Source of the DNA: Thermoflavifilum sp.
GTDB taxonomy: Bacteria; Bacteroidota; Bacteroidia; Chitinophagales; Chitinophagaceae
Reading direction: 5' to 3'
DNA: 64,000 bases
Assembly: GCF_014961315.1 (NCBI RefSeq)
Contig: NZ_CP063141.1
Coordinates: forward strand, 1,426,001 to 1,490,000
The notes under the pieces: generated by a model
Told to the model about the DNA's origin: nothing
The model's input: the letters and a program-made list of their open reading frames with translations, nothing else
Databases searched by the model: none
Position numbers and translations under genes: made by a program
Part shown: positions 18,683 through 27,614 of the stretch, piece after piece
Layout: every line of letters starts with the position of its first letter
How positions within the stretch are numbered: position 1 is the first letter of the stretch

Positions 18683-19210
18683 ATGCAACGTAAACCCATT
18701 CTCGTGCTGATGGTATTGATGGCATGGGTGCTCGGTATGAGCCGTTGTTCTCATCCACAGCAAAAGCAACTGCAGGCCCTCCAGCAGCAAATTCAAGATT
18801 TACAGGATACGCTGGCATTTATTCGTGCGCATTACAAGCCCGGCCTGGGAGAGCTGATGACCACCATTCAATACAACCATGGCAAGCTCTGGTTTGCCGG
18901 TATCAAACACAACTGGCCGCTGGCTGCATTTGAAATCGGGGAAATCCGCGAAACGGCCCAAACCGCACAGGAGATTGAAACCGACAGGCCCGAAGTGAAA
19001 GATATTCCCATGTTATACCCGGCGCTTGATAGTGTGCAAGCTGCCGTGGATGCAAAGGATGAAGCCCGTTTCACAAAAGCCTTCAGCTTTCTTACCTCCA
19101 CCTGCAATAATTGCCATAAGGCCAATCATTTTGCGTTTAATGTGATCACCATCCCCACGGCGCCTCCGGCTACTAACCAGCAATATGGGCCGTCATCATC
19201 CGGGCAATGA
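18683..19210 (+). CDS. Exported CXXCH protein of unknown function
   Basis: 175 residues. A hydrophobic leader (about 5-20) ends near Cys22; the residue before that Cys is Arg, which is unusual for a lipobox, so lipidation is uncertain. A short coiled-coil-like Gln-rich segment follows (about 27-50, KQLQALQQQIQDLQ). A single CNNCH haem-binding motif sits at about 140-144. The part between resembles small monohaem cytochromes found in Bacteroidota, but no family was recognised with certainty. It is followed by a truncated haemoglobin gene, so a haem or oxygen-related theme is possible. Confidence 0.7.
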   Translation: MQRKPILVLMVLMAWVLGMSRCSHPQQKQLQALQQQIQDLQDTLAFIRAHYKPGLGELMTTIQYNHGKLWFAGIKHNWPLAAFEIGEIRETAQTAQEIETDRPEVKDIPMLYPALDSVQAAVDAKDEARFTKAFSFLTSTCNNCHKANHFAFNVITIPTAPPATNQQYGPSSSGQ

Positions 19211-19214
19211 TGCG

Positions 19215-19222
19215 TACTTTTG
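19215..19222 (+). promoter_or_regulatory. Possible -7 box TACTTTTG of the truncated haemoglobin gene
   Basis: TAnnTTTG match 24 bases before the GTG start at 19247. Confidence 0.35.
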
Positions 19223-19246
19223 TAAACAAACCAAAACCTGAACGCC

Positions 19247-19648
19247 GTGAAAAAAGCCATAACCTCGCGTGCCGATGTGGAGGAGCTGGTCAATCGTTTT
19301 TATGATCGGGTAAAGGCCGATGACTTGCTGGGGCCGATTTTCCATGATGTGGCCAGAGTCAACTGGGATAAACATTTGCCCATCATGTATGATTTCTGGT
19401 GCAGTATTTTGCTGGATGAAGATGTGTATCATCGCAATGCCATGATTCCCCATCTGCAGCTGCATAAGCGCTATCCCTTACAGGAAGCGCATTTTCAACG
19501 GTGGCTGCAGTTGTTTCATGAAACCGTGAATACCTATTTTGAAGGAGAAAAAGCTGCGCTGGCAAAATTACGGGCTACATCCATCGCCGGGGTGATGCGC
19601 ACGAAACTGGGTTTGCTTCAACAAATTCAAACTTCACATCAAAAATGA
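19247..19648 (+). CDS. Group III truncated haemoglobin
   Basis: 133-residue cytoplasmic haem protein of the two-over-two globin fold. Features are the N-terminal ITSRADVEELVNRFYDRV, FHDVARVNWDKHLPIMYDFW, and the proximal-His region HKRYPLQEAHFQRWLQLF. Group III members typically carry the W in the last motif. Likely roles are oxygen or NO handling, known for relatives but not shown here. The start is a GTG. The stop overlaps the ATG of the M28 peptidase by four bases, so the two are translationally coupled. Confidence 0.88.
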   Translation: MKKAITSRADVEELVNRFYDRVKADDLLGPIFHDVARVNWDKHLPIMYDFWCSILLDEDVYHRNAMIPHLQLHKRYPLQEAHFQRWLQLFHETVNTYFEGEKAALAKLRATSIAGVMRTKLGLLQQIQTSHQK

Positions 19649-21009
19649 AGAACAGGTTTTGGATGCTGGTGGTGTTTGGTGCCTTACCCGGCTTATTTGC
19701 ACAACCGGCTGCCGGTCAGTCTTTCCCGATGCAGAATCCACTCATCCAAAAATTGGTCGAGCAGGTTTCTGCGGACAGTCTTCAGGCTTATGTCCATGCG
19801 CTGGTGGGTTTTGGCACCCGTCATACCCTGAGCTCAGAAACGGATGCCCATCGAGGTATCGGCGCAGCGCGCCGCTGGCTGGTCGAACGTTTGCGTACTT
19901 ATAGCAGCAGTGGCGGAAACAGGCTGATCGTGGAAGAAGACCGATGGATGTTACAACCGGATGGAGAGCGTGTGCCTTTTGCCCATCCCATCGCCAATGT
20001 GATAGCCACGCTACCCGGTACGGATACAGCGGATCACCGCATTTTCATGGCCGGCGCACATCTGGACAGCCGGCGCAGTAATGTGCTGGATTCAATTGGC
20101 GATGCACCGGGTGCAAATGACGATGGAAGCGGGGTGGCTGCACTCCTCGAAATTGCCCGTATCATCGCCGATCAACATTTTCCGGCTACCATCAAACTGG
20201 TTTTTTTCAGCGGGGAAGAACAGGGCCTCTATGGTTCTCGTCACCTGGCCGACCGGGCAGCCCGTGAAGGATGGCAGATAGCCGCCCTGCTGAATAATGA
20301 TATCATTGGTCAGTCAACCGCCAGCGAAACCTTACAGCAGGATAATACGCACATACGCGTGTTCAGCGAAACCATCCCGGCGGCAGAAACACCCCAACAG
20401 GCCCGCATGCGTCGCATGACCGGCGGCGATAACGATAGCCCTTCGCGTGAGCTGGCTCGTTATTTATTTGAAATCGCTCAAAAATATGTGCCCAATCTGG
20501 ATGTGGTGCTGATATATCGGCCCGATCGCTTCCTCCGTGGCGGCGATCATCTGCCCTTTCAGCAAAAAGGATACACGGCCGTCCGCCTCACGGAATACTA
20601 TGAAAACTTCACCCATCAACACCAGGATATTCGCCAGGGAAACGGTATCCTGTACGGCGATCTTCCGCAGTTCATGGATTTTGCTTATTTGCGAAAAAAC
20701 ACGGCACTCAACTTAGCCGCACTGGTGAGTCTGGCTTCCGCACCGGCAGGCCCGCCACATGTGTGGCTCAGCGCCGGTGAACTGGGCAATCGCACCACCC
20801 TGCGATGGGAACGGCCTTTGCACGGACAGTGTGTGGGCTATCGCGTGCTGATGCGCGATACCGACCAGCCTCTCTGGCAAAGGGATTTTTTTACGACCGA
20901 TACCACCATCACCCTCCCTTATTCGAAAGACAATGTATTATTTGCCGTGCAGTCGATTGGTGCGAATGGCGATATGAGCCTTCCGGTGTTTCCGGAAATC
21001 AGCAGATAA
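19645..21009 (+). CDS. Secreted M28-family zinc aminopeptidase
   Basis: 454 residues with a signal peptide ending PAAGQ. The M28 domain (about 90-340) shows all five zinc ligands: His in MAGAHLDSR, Asp in GANDDGSG, the Glu pair in FSGEEQGLYGSRH, Asp in LLNNDIIGQS, and a late His in GGDHLPF. A fibronectin-like C-terminal part (about 365-454, including VWLSAGELGNRTTLRWERP) may aid binding or folding. It probably degrades peptides in the periplasm or outside the cell. It overlaps the haemoglobin gene by four bases and is followed five bases later by the broken chitinase gene. Confidence 0.92.
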   Translation: MKNRFWMLVVFGALPGLFAQPAAGQSFPMQNPLIQKLVEQVSADSLQAYVHALVGFGTRHTLSSETDAHRGIGAARRWLVERLRTYSSSGGNRLIVEEDRWMLQPDGERVPFAHPIANVIATLPGTDTADHRIFMAGAHLDSRRSNVLDSIGDAPGANDDGSGVAALLEIARIIADQHFPATIKLVFFSGEEQGLYGSRHLADRAAREGWQIAALLNNDIIGQSTASETLQQDNTHIRVFSETIPAAETPQQARMRRMTGGDNDSPSRELARYLFEIAQKYVPNLDVVLIYRPDRFLRGGDHLPFQQKGYTAVRLTEYYENFTHQHQDIRQGNGILYGDLPQFMDFAYLRKNTALNLAALVSLASAPAGPPHVWLSAGELGNRTTLRWERPLHGQCVGYRVLMRDTDQPLWQRDFFTTDTTITLPYSKDNVLFAVQSIGANGDMSLPVFPEISR

Positions 21010-21013
21010 AGCT

Positions 21014-21906
21014 ATGGGTCGACATGCTTTCCTCTGGATTTGCATAGGGACAATCATCGGATTACCGGCCCTTCTTCGGGCCCAGACGCAACCCCTTGAC
21101 GAAAAGCGCGACAGCGCCACGTTTCTGACCCATATCCTGAGCGCCCGTAAGTGGGATCAACTCTTTCCCAATCGATATGGGAAAGCCCATCTGGGGCCCA
21201 ATGCAGCCGATTCGGGTAAGCCCGATTTCTATACTTTTCAGGCCTTTGTGGCTGCGGCCCGAAAGTTTCCAGCCTTTCTGGGCGAGGGATCGCCTGCCGT
21301 GCGCCGCAGGGAGCTGGCGGCTTTTCTGGCTCATGTGGCGCAGGAAACCTCGGGGGATGGGATCAGGCACCGGGAGGATACGTGAAATGGGGCTTATATT
21401 TCAAACAGGAACAGGGATGCATAGCGGGCTGTCCACAATACAGTATCTGGAGCAATACCCAGTATCCGCCCGTAGCCGGCGTTTCCTATCATGGCCGCGG
21501 CCCCCTGCAGCTCAGCTATAGTTATCTGTATGGCATGTTCAGCCAGGCCTGGTTTGGCGATCCGCAGGTGTTGCTTCAACATCCGGAAAAAATTCTCGAA
21601 GACTCGGTGCTGGCCTTTGCTTCGGCTATCTGGTTCTGGATGACGCCCATTGCCAACAAGCCTTCCTGCCATGCGGTAATAACCGGGCAATGGCATCCCT
21701 CGGCAGTCGACAGCGCTGCCAACCGCCTGCCCGGCTTCGGCCTCACCCTCAATATCATCAACGGTGGCGTGGAATGCGGACATCCCCCCTCCATCGAAAC
21801 CCTCCATCGGGAAGCTTTCTATCAATATTTTTGCAGGCAGCTGCATGTGGATCCGGGTGTACATGTTTCTTGTGCCGATCAACAACCTTTTTCCACGCAC
21901 AACTAA
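21014..21906 (+). pseudogene. GH19 chitinase-like gene with a one-base frameshift
   Basis: Two adjoining frames give one family 19 glycoside hydrolase. The first (from ATG 21014) has a signal peptide and the N-terminal half ending [13 protein letters not shown], with the catalytic Glu. The second resumes at about 21360 with [25 protein letters not shown] and the C-terminal INGGVECGH. The frames join if one G is added to the run of five G at 21352-21356: the junction then reads [18 protein letters not shown], a perfect family sequence. As written the first frame stops at the TGA at 21383-21385. It is either a recent mutation, a phase-variation-like slip, or a homopolymer sequencing error. Substrate would be chitin or peptidoglycan-like beta-1,4 glycans. 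Confidence 0.85.
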
Positions 21907-21917
21907 AGCCTGATGCC

Positions 21918-22397
21918 ATGCCTTCTTCATCGGATACCGTTCAGTTTACCTGCAGGTTTTTCACAGCGCTCAGTCTGCAAGAATTATATCTCATCTGGAA
22001 ATTGCGGAATCAAGTATTTATTGTGGAACAACATTGTCCTTATCTGGACGCAGACGATAAAGACCTGGCTGCTTACCATTTGATGGGCTTTACAGCCTCT
22101 GGAACGGAGCTGGTGGCTTACACCCGATTGCTGGCACCGGGCATCAGCTATTCGGAAATGTCGATCGGACGTGTAGTGGTCCATCCCGCCTATCGAAAGC
22201 TGGGGATCGGTAAAAAGCTCATGCAAAAAAGCATAGCCACCATACAGACAATCTATGGTTGTGGGCCCATTCGCATCGGCGCCCAGCTTTATTTGAAGTC
22301 GTTTTATGAATCCCTGGGCTTCGAAGTATGTAGCGATATGTATCTGGAAGATGATATCCCACATGTGCAGATGCTGTGGCATCCTCGAGCATCCTGA
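21918..22397 (+). CDS. GNAT-family N-acyltransferase (ElaA-like)
   Basis: 159 residues from the ATG at 21918. The acetyl-CoA pyrophosphate-binding motif is IGRVVVHPAYRKLGIGKKLM (about 93-112). The N-terminal WKLRNQVFIVEQHCPYLDAD is the ElaA signature, and the C-terminal QLYLKSFYESLGFEV fits GNAT motif B. The acyl acceptor is unknown. It follows the chitinase remnant by 11 bases. Confidence 0.88.
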   Translation: MPSSSDTVQFTCRFFTALSLQELYLIWKLRNQVFIVEQHCPYLDADDKDLAAYHLMGFTASGTELVAYTRLLAPGISYSEMSIGRVVVHPAYRKLGIGKKLMQKSIATIQTIYGCGPIRIGAQLYLKSFYESLGFEVCSDMYLEDDIPHVQMLWHPRAS

Positions 22398-22472
22398 GTG
22401 CATCAGGTTTTAAAAATTATGAAAATTGAATGGCATCCTGTATCTTGTGCGAGAAGCTTAAAATCTATCACC

Positions 22473-22922
22473 ATGGAAACACAGGTAACACCCCATCCCG
22501 AGCAATCTGGTTTTATCCTGGAAGAAGCAGCCCTTATGCAACTCAAGCACGCCGCACGCTGGGCAAAATTTCTGGCTATCATCGGATTTATTGGCTTAGT
22601 GTTGATGTTCATCTTATCCATTTTTCTTTCTTACACGATAAGAGGCCTGCTCCCGATTGAACAATCATCAGGTTTCTCCAGTGTTGCTTATGCATTCACC
22701 TATTTAATCCTGGCCTTGATTTATTTTATTCCCCTGTTGTATCTCTATCAATTTGCCGTAAATACACAACGCGCCATCCATAAGCAACAACCACATGAGC
22801 TCACGCATGCCTTTAGCCGTTTAAAATCGTTTTATCAATATCTGGGCATCTTGACGATTATTTGTATTGCATTTTATGTTGTTGTGGTTATAGGCGTTTA
22901 TATTGGATTAAAGATGAGTTGA
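22473..22922 (+). CDS. DUF5362-type membrane protein
   Basis: 149 residues. Three membrane helices are visible (about 32-55, 70-95 and 120-143), the first two separated by a short polar segment. LEEAALMQLKHAARWAKFLAI and the segment FSRLKSFYQYLGIL are typical of DUF5362 in Bacteroidota. The ATG at 22473 is chosen; an upstream in-frame TTG/ATG region would add a poorly conserved leader. Function is unknown. It is convergent with the DUF6048 gene across a 251-base AT-rich gap that holds only an imperfect hairpin. Confidence 0.72.
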   Translation: METQVTPHPEQSGFILEEAALMQLKHAARWAKFLAIIGFIGLVLMFILSIFLSYTIRGLLPIEQSSGFSSVAYAFTYLILALIYFIPLLYLYQFAVNTQRAIHKQQPHELTHAFSRLKSFYQYLGILTIICIAFYVVVVIGVYIGLKMS

Positions 22923-23173
22923 ATTGTTGGGGATAATTGCATCACATTAGGTTATTTTTTTGCTTCTCCATTTTTCTGTCGGGTCGTTTAATCCAGCTAA
23001 CGTTGCAATAAAGTTTGCTAAGTTTTTTGAATATACATGCACCAGTGAGCTTCAATAATTGTAGTAAAATCTTTTGCACGATTTTATTTGCATGTACATT
23101 ATTAAGTGAACTTCAGATTATTTATCAAACGCGTTAATGATTGATTTGCCATCAAGCGTATGGTGCAAGCGGG

Positions 23174-23950
23174 TTATGGATTTCCTGTATGGTGTTGTGA
23201 TGTATTATGGTGTAAGGTATAATGTGAATTGAAAATCGGGATACGGAAAAACAGCGAATAGTTGAAGTCGAAAGCCTGTCGACTACTTCCTTTTCCGAAT
23301 CCGGGGATCACATAAGGAGGCACATTTGTTTTTTGTTCGGGATGATTCAACAGGGTTCTACCACGTACAGACCAGCCCAGGTCCACATATGTTGCAATCT
23401 GTATTTTTAATCCGGCTACAAATTCAAGCCATAGACCCTGTATGGTCTGGCGGGGTATGCTGCCATCTACATTTCCCCATACGGTATCCGTAATATGATA
23501 ACTGCTCACGGTTTGTTGCAATACGGCATGTCCCAGGCGAAAACCAAAGTATGCGATATCGTGCCGGTGATTGTTTTGTCCGGGCGGTAAAATATTTTTA
23601 TCTACACCAATCCTGTAAAAATATCCATGGCTTTGATATTGAAACAGGTCTGGTTTGTTGATTTCCATCTGATGATACCCTAATTCCACCACACCATACC
23701 AGTTGGGTATGATCTGCATATCTGCCGATACTTCGGCATCTCTTCTACCTGGTTGCAGGAAGGGCATGGCTATTCTACTCAGGTCTATTCCCAGTCGAAG
23801 ATCGTGTGCTACCACAATTACACTATCGTGCTGTGCAGGCTGTGCGGCCATACTGGTATCTTTCGCAACAATCGCACTATCCGTTTTTTGTTGCGCGCGA
23901 CCGGATTGAATGATCAACAGGCTAATAAAACAAACGAATATGTTCTTCAT
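23174..23950 (-). CDS. DUF6048-type exported protein
   Basis: 258 residues with a signal peptide ending SGRAQ. The rest is aromatic and strand-like (GIDLSRIAMPFL, ADMQIIPNWYGVVELGYHQ, FNYSLFFRIPIF), suggesting a small outer-membrane barrel. The family DUF6048 is confined to Bacteroidota and has no assigned role. It overlaps the end of the DUF6452 gene by 29 bases, and the two families usually occur as a pair. Confidence 0.72.
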   Translation of the reverse strand: MKNIFVCFISLLIIQSGRAQQKTDSAIVAKDTSMAAQPAQHDSVIVVAHDLRLGIDLSRIAMPFLQPGRRDAEVSADMQIIPNWYGVVELGYHQMEINKPDLFQYQSHGYFYRIGVDKNILPPGQNNHRHDIAYFGFRLGHAVLQQTVSSYHITDTVWGNVDGSIPRQTIQGLWLEFVAGLKIQIATYVDLGWSVRGRTLLNHPEQKTNVPPYVIPGFGKGSSRQAFDFNYSLFFRIPIFNSHYTLHHNTSQHHTGNP

Positions 23951-24392
23951 GAATGTTAATCACTGATTTGTTGACGATGGAAGCTGAATCAATGTGATGT
24001 GTGGTATAACGCAGGGTATCAATCATGAAGAAAGTTACAAAACCACATCCTGGAGAAAGCAATTTTTGCTGACGTGTATAATAAATTAAAATCGTATCCG
24101 CATCAGCTACCGAATCAGGTTGAATAATAAAACCGCTGGAATCGGCCAGTTGATTCAGCGGTAAAGATATGCTGTGTTCAACGCTACTATCTATTAACCA
24201 TACAGGGGGTTGATGCAAAGTTTGTACATAAGCGATGGATAAGGATGTATCCCGGTATTGTATGCTATCGATTTGATGATAAAAACCTATGGTAAGTTTT
24301 ACATCGGTTGGTTCTTCGCAAATATGGATATCCTGATTGCAGGCTGATATGATCCAGAGCAAATACATGATTATACACAGCCTGAAGCGCAT
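23922..24392 (-). CDS. DUF6452-type lipoprotein
   Basis: 156 residues from the ATG at 24392. The signal peptide ends in a lipobox (SAC, about residue 18), so it is a lipoprotein. Conserved Cys appear in CNQDIHICEEP and in the motif SPGCGFVTFF. Its gene overlaps the DUF6048 gene by 29 bases, so the two products are probably made together and may form an outer-membrane barrel and lipoprotein pair. Function is unknown. Confidence 0.72.
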   Translation of the reverse strand: MRFRLCIIMYLLWIISACNQDIHICEEPTDVKLTIGFYHQIDSIQYRDTSLSIAYVQTLHQPPVWLIDSSVEHSISLPLNQLADSSGFIIQPDSVADADTILIYYTRQQKLLSPGCGFVTFFMIDTLRYTTHHIDSASIVNKSVINIHEEHIRLFY

Positions 24393-24476
24393 GTATGAAA
24401 TTGTTTTTGCGAAGATAGGGGAAATGAGCGTATTGCATGATTGCAATACAATCAGCCACAGGCCGATGACCCCTAT

Positions 24477-27368
24477 TTATGAAAGTTCATGTTTCAGATA
24501 AGCACCTGTATAGCTTTGCGGATGACGGGCAATTGCTTCGGGAGTACCTGTGCAAACGATGTATCCGCCGCCTTCTCCGCCTTCGGGTCCTAAATCAATA
24601 ATATAATCTGCAACCTTAATCACATCCATATTGTGTTCAATAACCAGCACGGTATTGCCACGATCCACAAGTTTTTGCAACACATCCAGTAGATGTTGAA
24701 TATCCTGAAAATGCAGGCCTGTGGTGGGTTCATCAAGAATGTAAAACGTGCGTCCTGTATCTTTTTTGCTGAGTTCGGTAGCAAGTTTTACACGCTGAGC
24801 TTCACCGCCGGAGAGCGTTACGGCCGATTGCCCCAGTGTAATATAACCCAGTCCTACTTCCTGCAGTACTTTTATTTTGCGATAGAGATAAGGAATAGAC
24901 TCAAAGAACGATACCGCTTCGTCAACGGTCATCTCCAGTACATCGGCAATAGATTTGCCTTTGTATCTGATTTCGAGTGTTTCGCGGTTATATCTTCGTC
25001 CGTGGCATTGTTCACAGGGCACATACACATCGGGCAAGAAATTCATTTCAATGGTTCGCCATCCGGCGCCCTCGCAGGTTGGGCAGCGGCCTGCTTTCAC
25101 GTTGAAGGAAAAACGACCGGCATTGTAGCCACGAATTCTGGATTCCGGAAGTTGTGCAAAAAGCTGGCGAATATCTGTAAAGAATCCGCAATAGGTGGCA
25201 GGATTGCTGCGCGGGGTACGGCCGATAGGCGATTGATCAATTTCGATGACTTTGTCGATGTGTTCCAGCCCTTCGATTTTCTGATAAGGCAAGGGCTGGA
25301 GGCGCGATCCATAGCAGTAAGCGTGCAGGATAGGGAAAAGCGTTTCATTGATGAGTGTTGATTTTCCGCTGCCGCTCACGCCTGTGATACAGATAAATGT
25401 GCCCAGCGGGAAGTTTACATTTATTTTTTTCAGGTTATTGCCGCTGGCCCCATAGAGTTTGAGATAGCGTCCATTTCCTTCCCGGCGCTGAGTAGGCACG
25501 GCAATTTTTTGTTCACCACGTAGATAAGCTGCTGTTAAGGTGGGCAATTGTTTAAACGCATCGGGGGTACCCTGTCCTACGATTTCTCCGCCGTGTATGC
25601 CCGCCCCTGGTCCGATGTCAATGATGTAATCAGATTCGAGCATGATATCCCGATCATGTTCTACCACAATAACGGTGTTTCCCATCTGGCAGAGCGATTG
25701 CAGCGAACGAATCAGGCGATGATTATCGCGCTGGTGTAAGCCAATACTGGGTTCATCCAGGATATAGGTGATGCCCATGAGTTGTGAGCCGATTTGTGTG
25801 GCCAGCCTGATGCGCTGCGATTCGCCACCACTCAGGGTTTTACTGGGACGGTCGAGGGTCAGGTAATCCAGTCCCACTTCCAGTAAGAAGTGCAAACGAT
25901 CGTGTATTTCTTTCAGGACATCGTGCGCAATTTTCAGCTGTCGTTCGTTCAGGTGCCGTGGAAGCTCATCAAACCAGGCTTGTAGCTTGCGTAGGTCCAT
26001 GGCACTGAGTTCAGCAATATTTTTGTGATGAATCTTAAACCAGAGGCTCTCTTTTTTCAAACGGGTGCCGCCGCATTCCGGACAGGTTGCCAGCTTCATA
26101 AATCCTTCAGCCCAGCTGCGTACCATGTCGGACGGACTTTCATAAAAATAGCGCATCACCTGGTTGGCCACTCCCTCAAATCCTGTTTCGTAGGGTTGAT
26201 AAAAATCCTCTTCAAAACCTAAGTCCACCGTTACCTTTTCTTCTTCACTGCCGTACAACAATAAGTTCAGGATTTTTTTAGGCAGATTTTTAATGGGCGT
26301 ACGCAAAGAAAAGCCATGTTTACGGGCCAGCTGTTGAATTTGTTTGAAGATGAAATTATCCTTCATTTCGCCCAGTGGTGCCAGGCCTCCTTCTTCAATC
26401 GATTTTTCTGGGTCGGGGATAATGGCTTCCATGTCGATTTGATAAATAGCACCCAGACCCTTGCATCGCGGGCAGGCGCCATAAGGCGAATTGAAGGAAA
26501 AGGTATTGGGAGATGGTTCTTCGTACGAGATACCCGTATCGGCGCACATCAAGTGTTTGCTGAATACGTGCAAATGTTGATTTTGTTGTTCCAGCACATA
26601 AATCAGACCTTTACCCGCTTCCAGCGCTTTTTGCACACTCTGGGTGATACGTGTCTGTTGATCCTTTTCTACCTGGATGCGATCCACCACCAATTCAATA
26701 TCGTGAATCTTGTACCGGTCCACCTGCATTTTCGGTACCAGCTCCCGGATTTCTCCATCCACCCGTACTTTCAGATAGCCCTGTTTGCGGAGTTGCTCAA
26801 ACAATTCACGGTAGTGCCCCTTTCGTCCTCTTACCAGCGGAGCCAGTAAGGTTAACCGCTGATGGAGGAATTTTTTAAACAGATGCCTGATGATTTCTTC
26901 TTCCGAGAAGCGAATCATCTTTTTGCCCGTATGGTAAGAATAGGCTTCCCCGATACGGGCAAACAGGAGGCGCATGAAATCATATACTTCTGTTACGGTA
27001 CCAACCGTAGAACGGGGGCTGCGTCCTGTGGTTTTCTGTTCAATGGAAATCACGGGTGATAAACCTGTGATTTGATCCACATCCGGGCGTTCCAGCTCAC
27101 CGATGAACTGGCGGGCATAAGCGCCAAAGCTCTCCAGGTAACGCCGCTGCCCTTCGGCATAGAGTGTATCAAATGCCAGCGATGATTTTCCGCTGCCACT
27201 CACGCCCGTAATCACCACCAGTTTGTTTTTGGGGATGGTTACGGAGATGTTTTTCAGGTTATGCACCCTTGCGCCCACGATGGCAATACCTTCTTCGGGG
27301 GTAGGTGACGATGTCCTTGCAACAGACGACTGTGTCTGTGATGCTGGTTCACTTGTTTTCCGATTCAT
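24477..27368 (-). CDS. uvrA: UvrABC system protein A
   Basis: 963-residue DNA-damage sensor of nucleotide excision repair, with two ABC ATPase modules. Walker A motifs are [12 protein letters not shown] and [12 protein letters not shown]. Signature motifs are [12 protein letters not shown] and [12 protein letters not shown]. The C-terminal zinc finger has CPTCEGAG and CEQCHGRRY. The first zinc module looks incomplete: [12 protein letters not shown] has one Cys where others have CxxC, although CPRCKGLG follows. A Ser/Thr-rich N-terminal stretch of about 26 residues precedes the first module. A TAnnTTTG box is 28 bases upstream of the start. Confidence 0.97.
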   Translation of the reverse strand: MNRKTSEPASQTQSSVARTSSPTPEEGIAIVGARVHNLKNISVTIPKNKLVVITGVSGSGKSSLAFDTLYAEGQRRYLESFGAYARQFIGELERPDVDQITGLSPVISIEQKTTGRSPRSTVGTVTEVYDFMRLLFARIGEAYSYHTGKKMIRFSEEEIIRHLFKKFLHQRLTLLAPLVRGRKGHYRELFEQLRKQGYLKVRVDGEIRELVPKMQVDRYKIHDIELVVDRIQVEKDQQTRITQSVQKALEAGKGLIYVLEQQNQHLHVFSKHLMCADTGISYEEPSPNTFSFNSPYGACPRCKGLGAIYQIDMEAIIPDPEKSIEEGGLAPLGEMKDNFIFKQIQQLARKHGFSLRTPIKNLPKKILNLLLYGSEEEKVTVDLGFEEDFYQPYETGFEGVANQVMRYFYESPSDMVRSWAEGFMKLATCPECGGTRLKKESLWFKIHHKNIAELSAMDLRKLQAWFDELPRHLNERQLKIAHDVLKEIHDRLHFLLEVGLDYLTLDRPSKTLSGGESQRIRLATQIGSQLMGITYILDEPSIGLHQRDNHRLIRSLQSLCQMGNTVIVVEHDRDIMLESDYIIDIGPGAGIHGGEIVGQGTPDAFKQLPTLTAAYLRGEQKIAVPTQRREGNGRYLKLYGASGNNLKKINVNFPLGTFICITGVSGSGKSTLINETLFPILHAYCYGSRLQPLPYQKIEGLEHIDKVIEIDQSPIGRTPRSNPATYCGFFTDIRQLFAQLPESRIRGYNAGRFSFNVKAGRCPTCEGAGWRTIEMNFLPDVYVPCEQCHGRRYNRETLEIRYKGKSIADVLEMTVDEAVSFFESIPYLYRKIKVLQEVGLGYITLGQSAVTLSGGEAQRVKLATELSKKDTGRTFYILDEPTTGLHFQDIQHLLDVLQKLVDRGNTVLVIEHNMDVIKVADYIIDLGPEGGEGGGYIVCTGTPEAIARHPQSYTGAYLKHELS

Positions 27369-27395
27369 GCCCTGAGGTTCAACACTTGCTATTTA

Positions 27396-27403
27396 CAAAA
27401 CTA
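27396..27403 (-). promoter_or_regulatory. Putative -7 box TAGTTTTG of uvrA
   Basis: TAnnTTTG match on the minus strand, 27 bases before the uvrA start and downstream of the tRNA-Ser terminator. Confidence 0.4.
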
Positions 27404-27451
27404 CGTAGAGAAAGGTTGTATGAAAGGAATCCGGCCTGCTTTGACAGGAAA

Positions 27452-27481
27452 AAGAAAAAAGGATGGCAAGCTCCCATCCTT
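27452..27481 (-). terminator. Rho-independent terminator after tRNA-Ser
   Basis: Eight-base stem AAGGATGG (27481-27474 with 27466-27459), seven-base loop, then TTTTTT on the minus strand. It ends tRNA-Ser transcription before uvrA. Confidence 0.75.
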
Positions 27482-27488
27482 TCAGATG

Positions 27489-27578
27489 CGGTGAGGGCGG
27501 GATTCGAACCCGCGGTGGCGCTTTGGGCACCACGACGGTTTAGCAAACCGCTCCTTTCGGCCTCTCAGGCACCTCACC
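27489..27578 (-). tRNA. tRNA-Ser (anticodon GCT)
   Basis: 90 nucleotides on the minus strand. The acceptor stem GGTGAGG pairs perfectly with CCTCACC, with discriminator G. The anticodon loop is TTGCTAA on a five-base stem (GCGGT with ACCGT, one G-U pair), giving anticodon GCT for AGC/AGT codons. A long variable arm and the T-arm GGTTCGAATCC complete a class II tRNA. CCA is not encoded. A -7 box precedes it and a hairpin terminator follows. Confidence 0.95.
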
Positions 27579-27589
27579 AGCAAGTTTTG

Positions 27590-27597
27590 CAAATATA
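27590..27597 (-). promoter_or_regulatory. Putative -7 box TATATTTG of tRNA-Ser
   Basis: TAnnTTTG match on the minus strand, 11 bases before the tRNA 5' end and immediately downstream of the dnaA stop codon. The spacing suits a start close to the mature end. Confidence 0.5.
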
Positions 27598-27614
27598 TAA
27601 TTTTCCTTCAGCTT

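Noticed and set aside
23030-23120. Imperfect inverted repeat and AAAATC/GATTTT hairpin between the DUF5362 and DUF6048 genes
   Set aside because: Stem is short and AT-only with no T-run; it may be a weak convergent terminator, but it cannot be supported.
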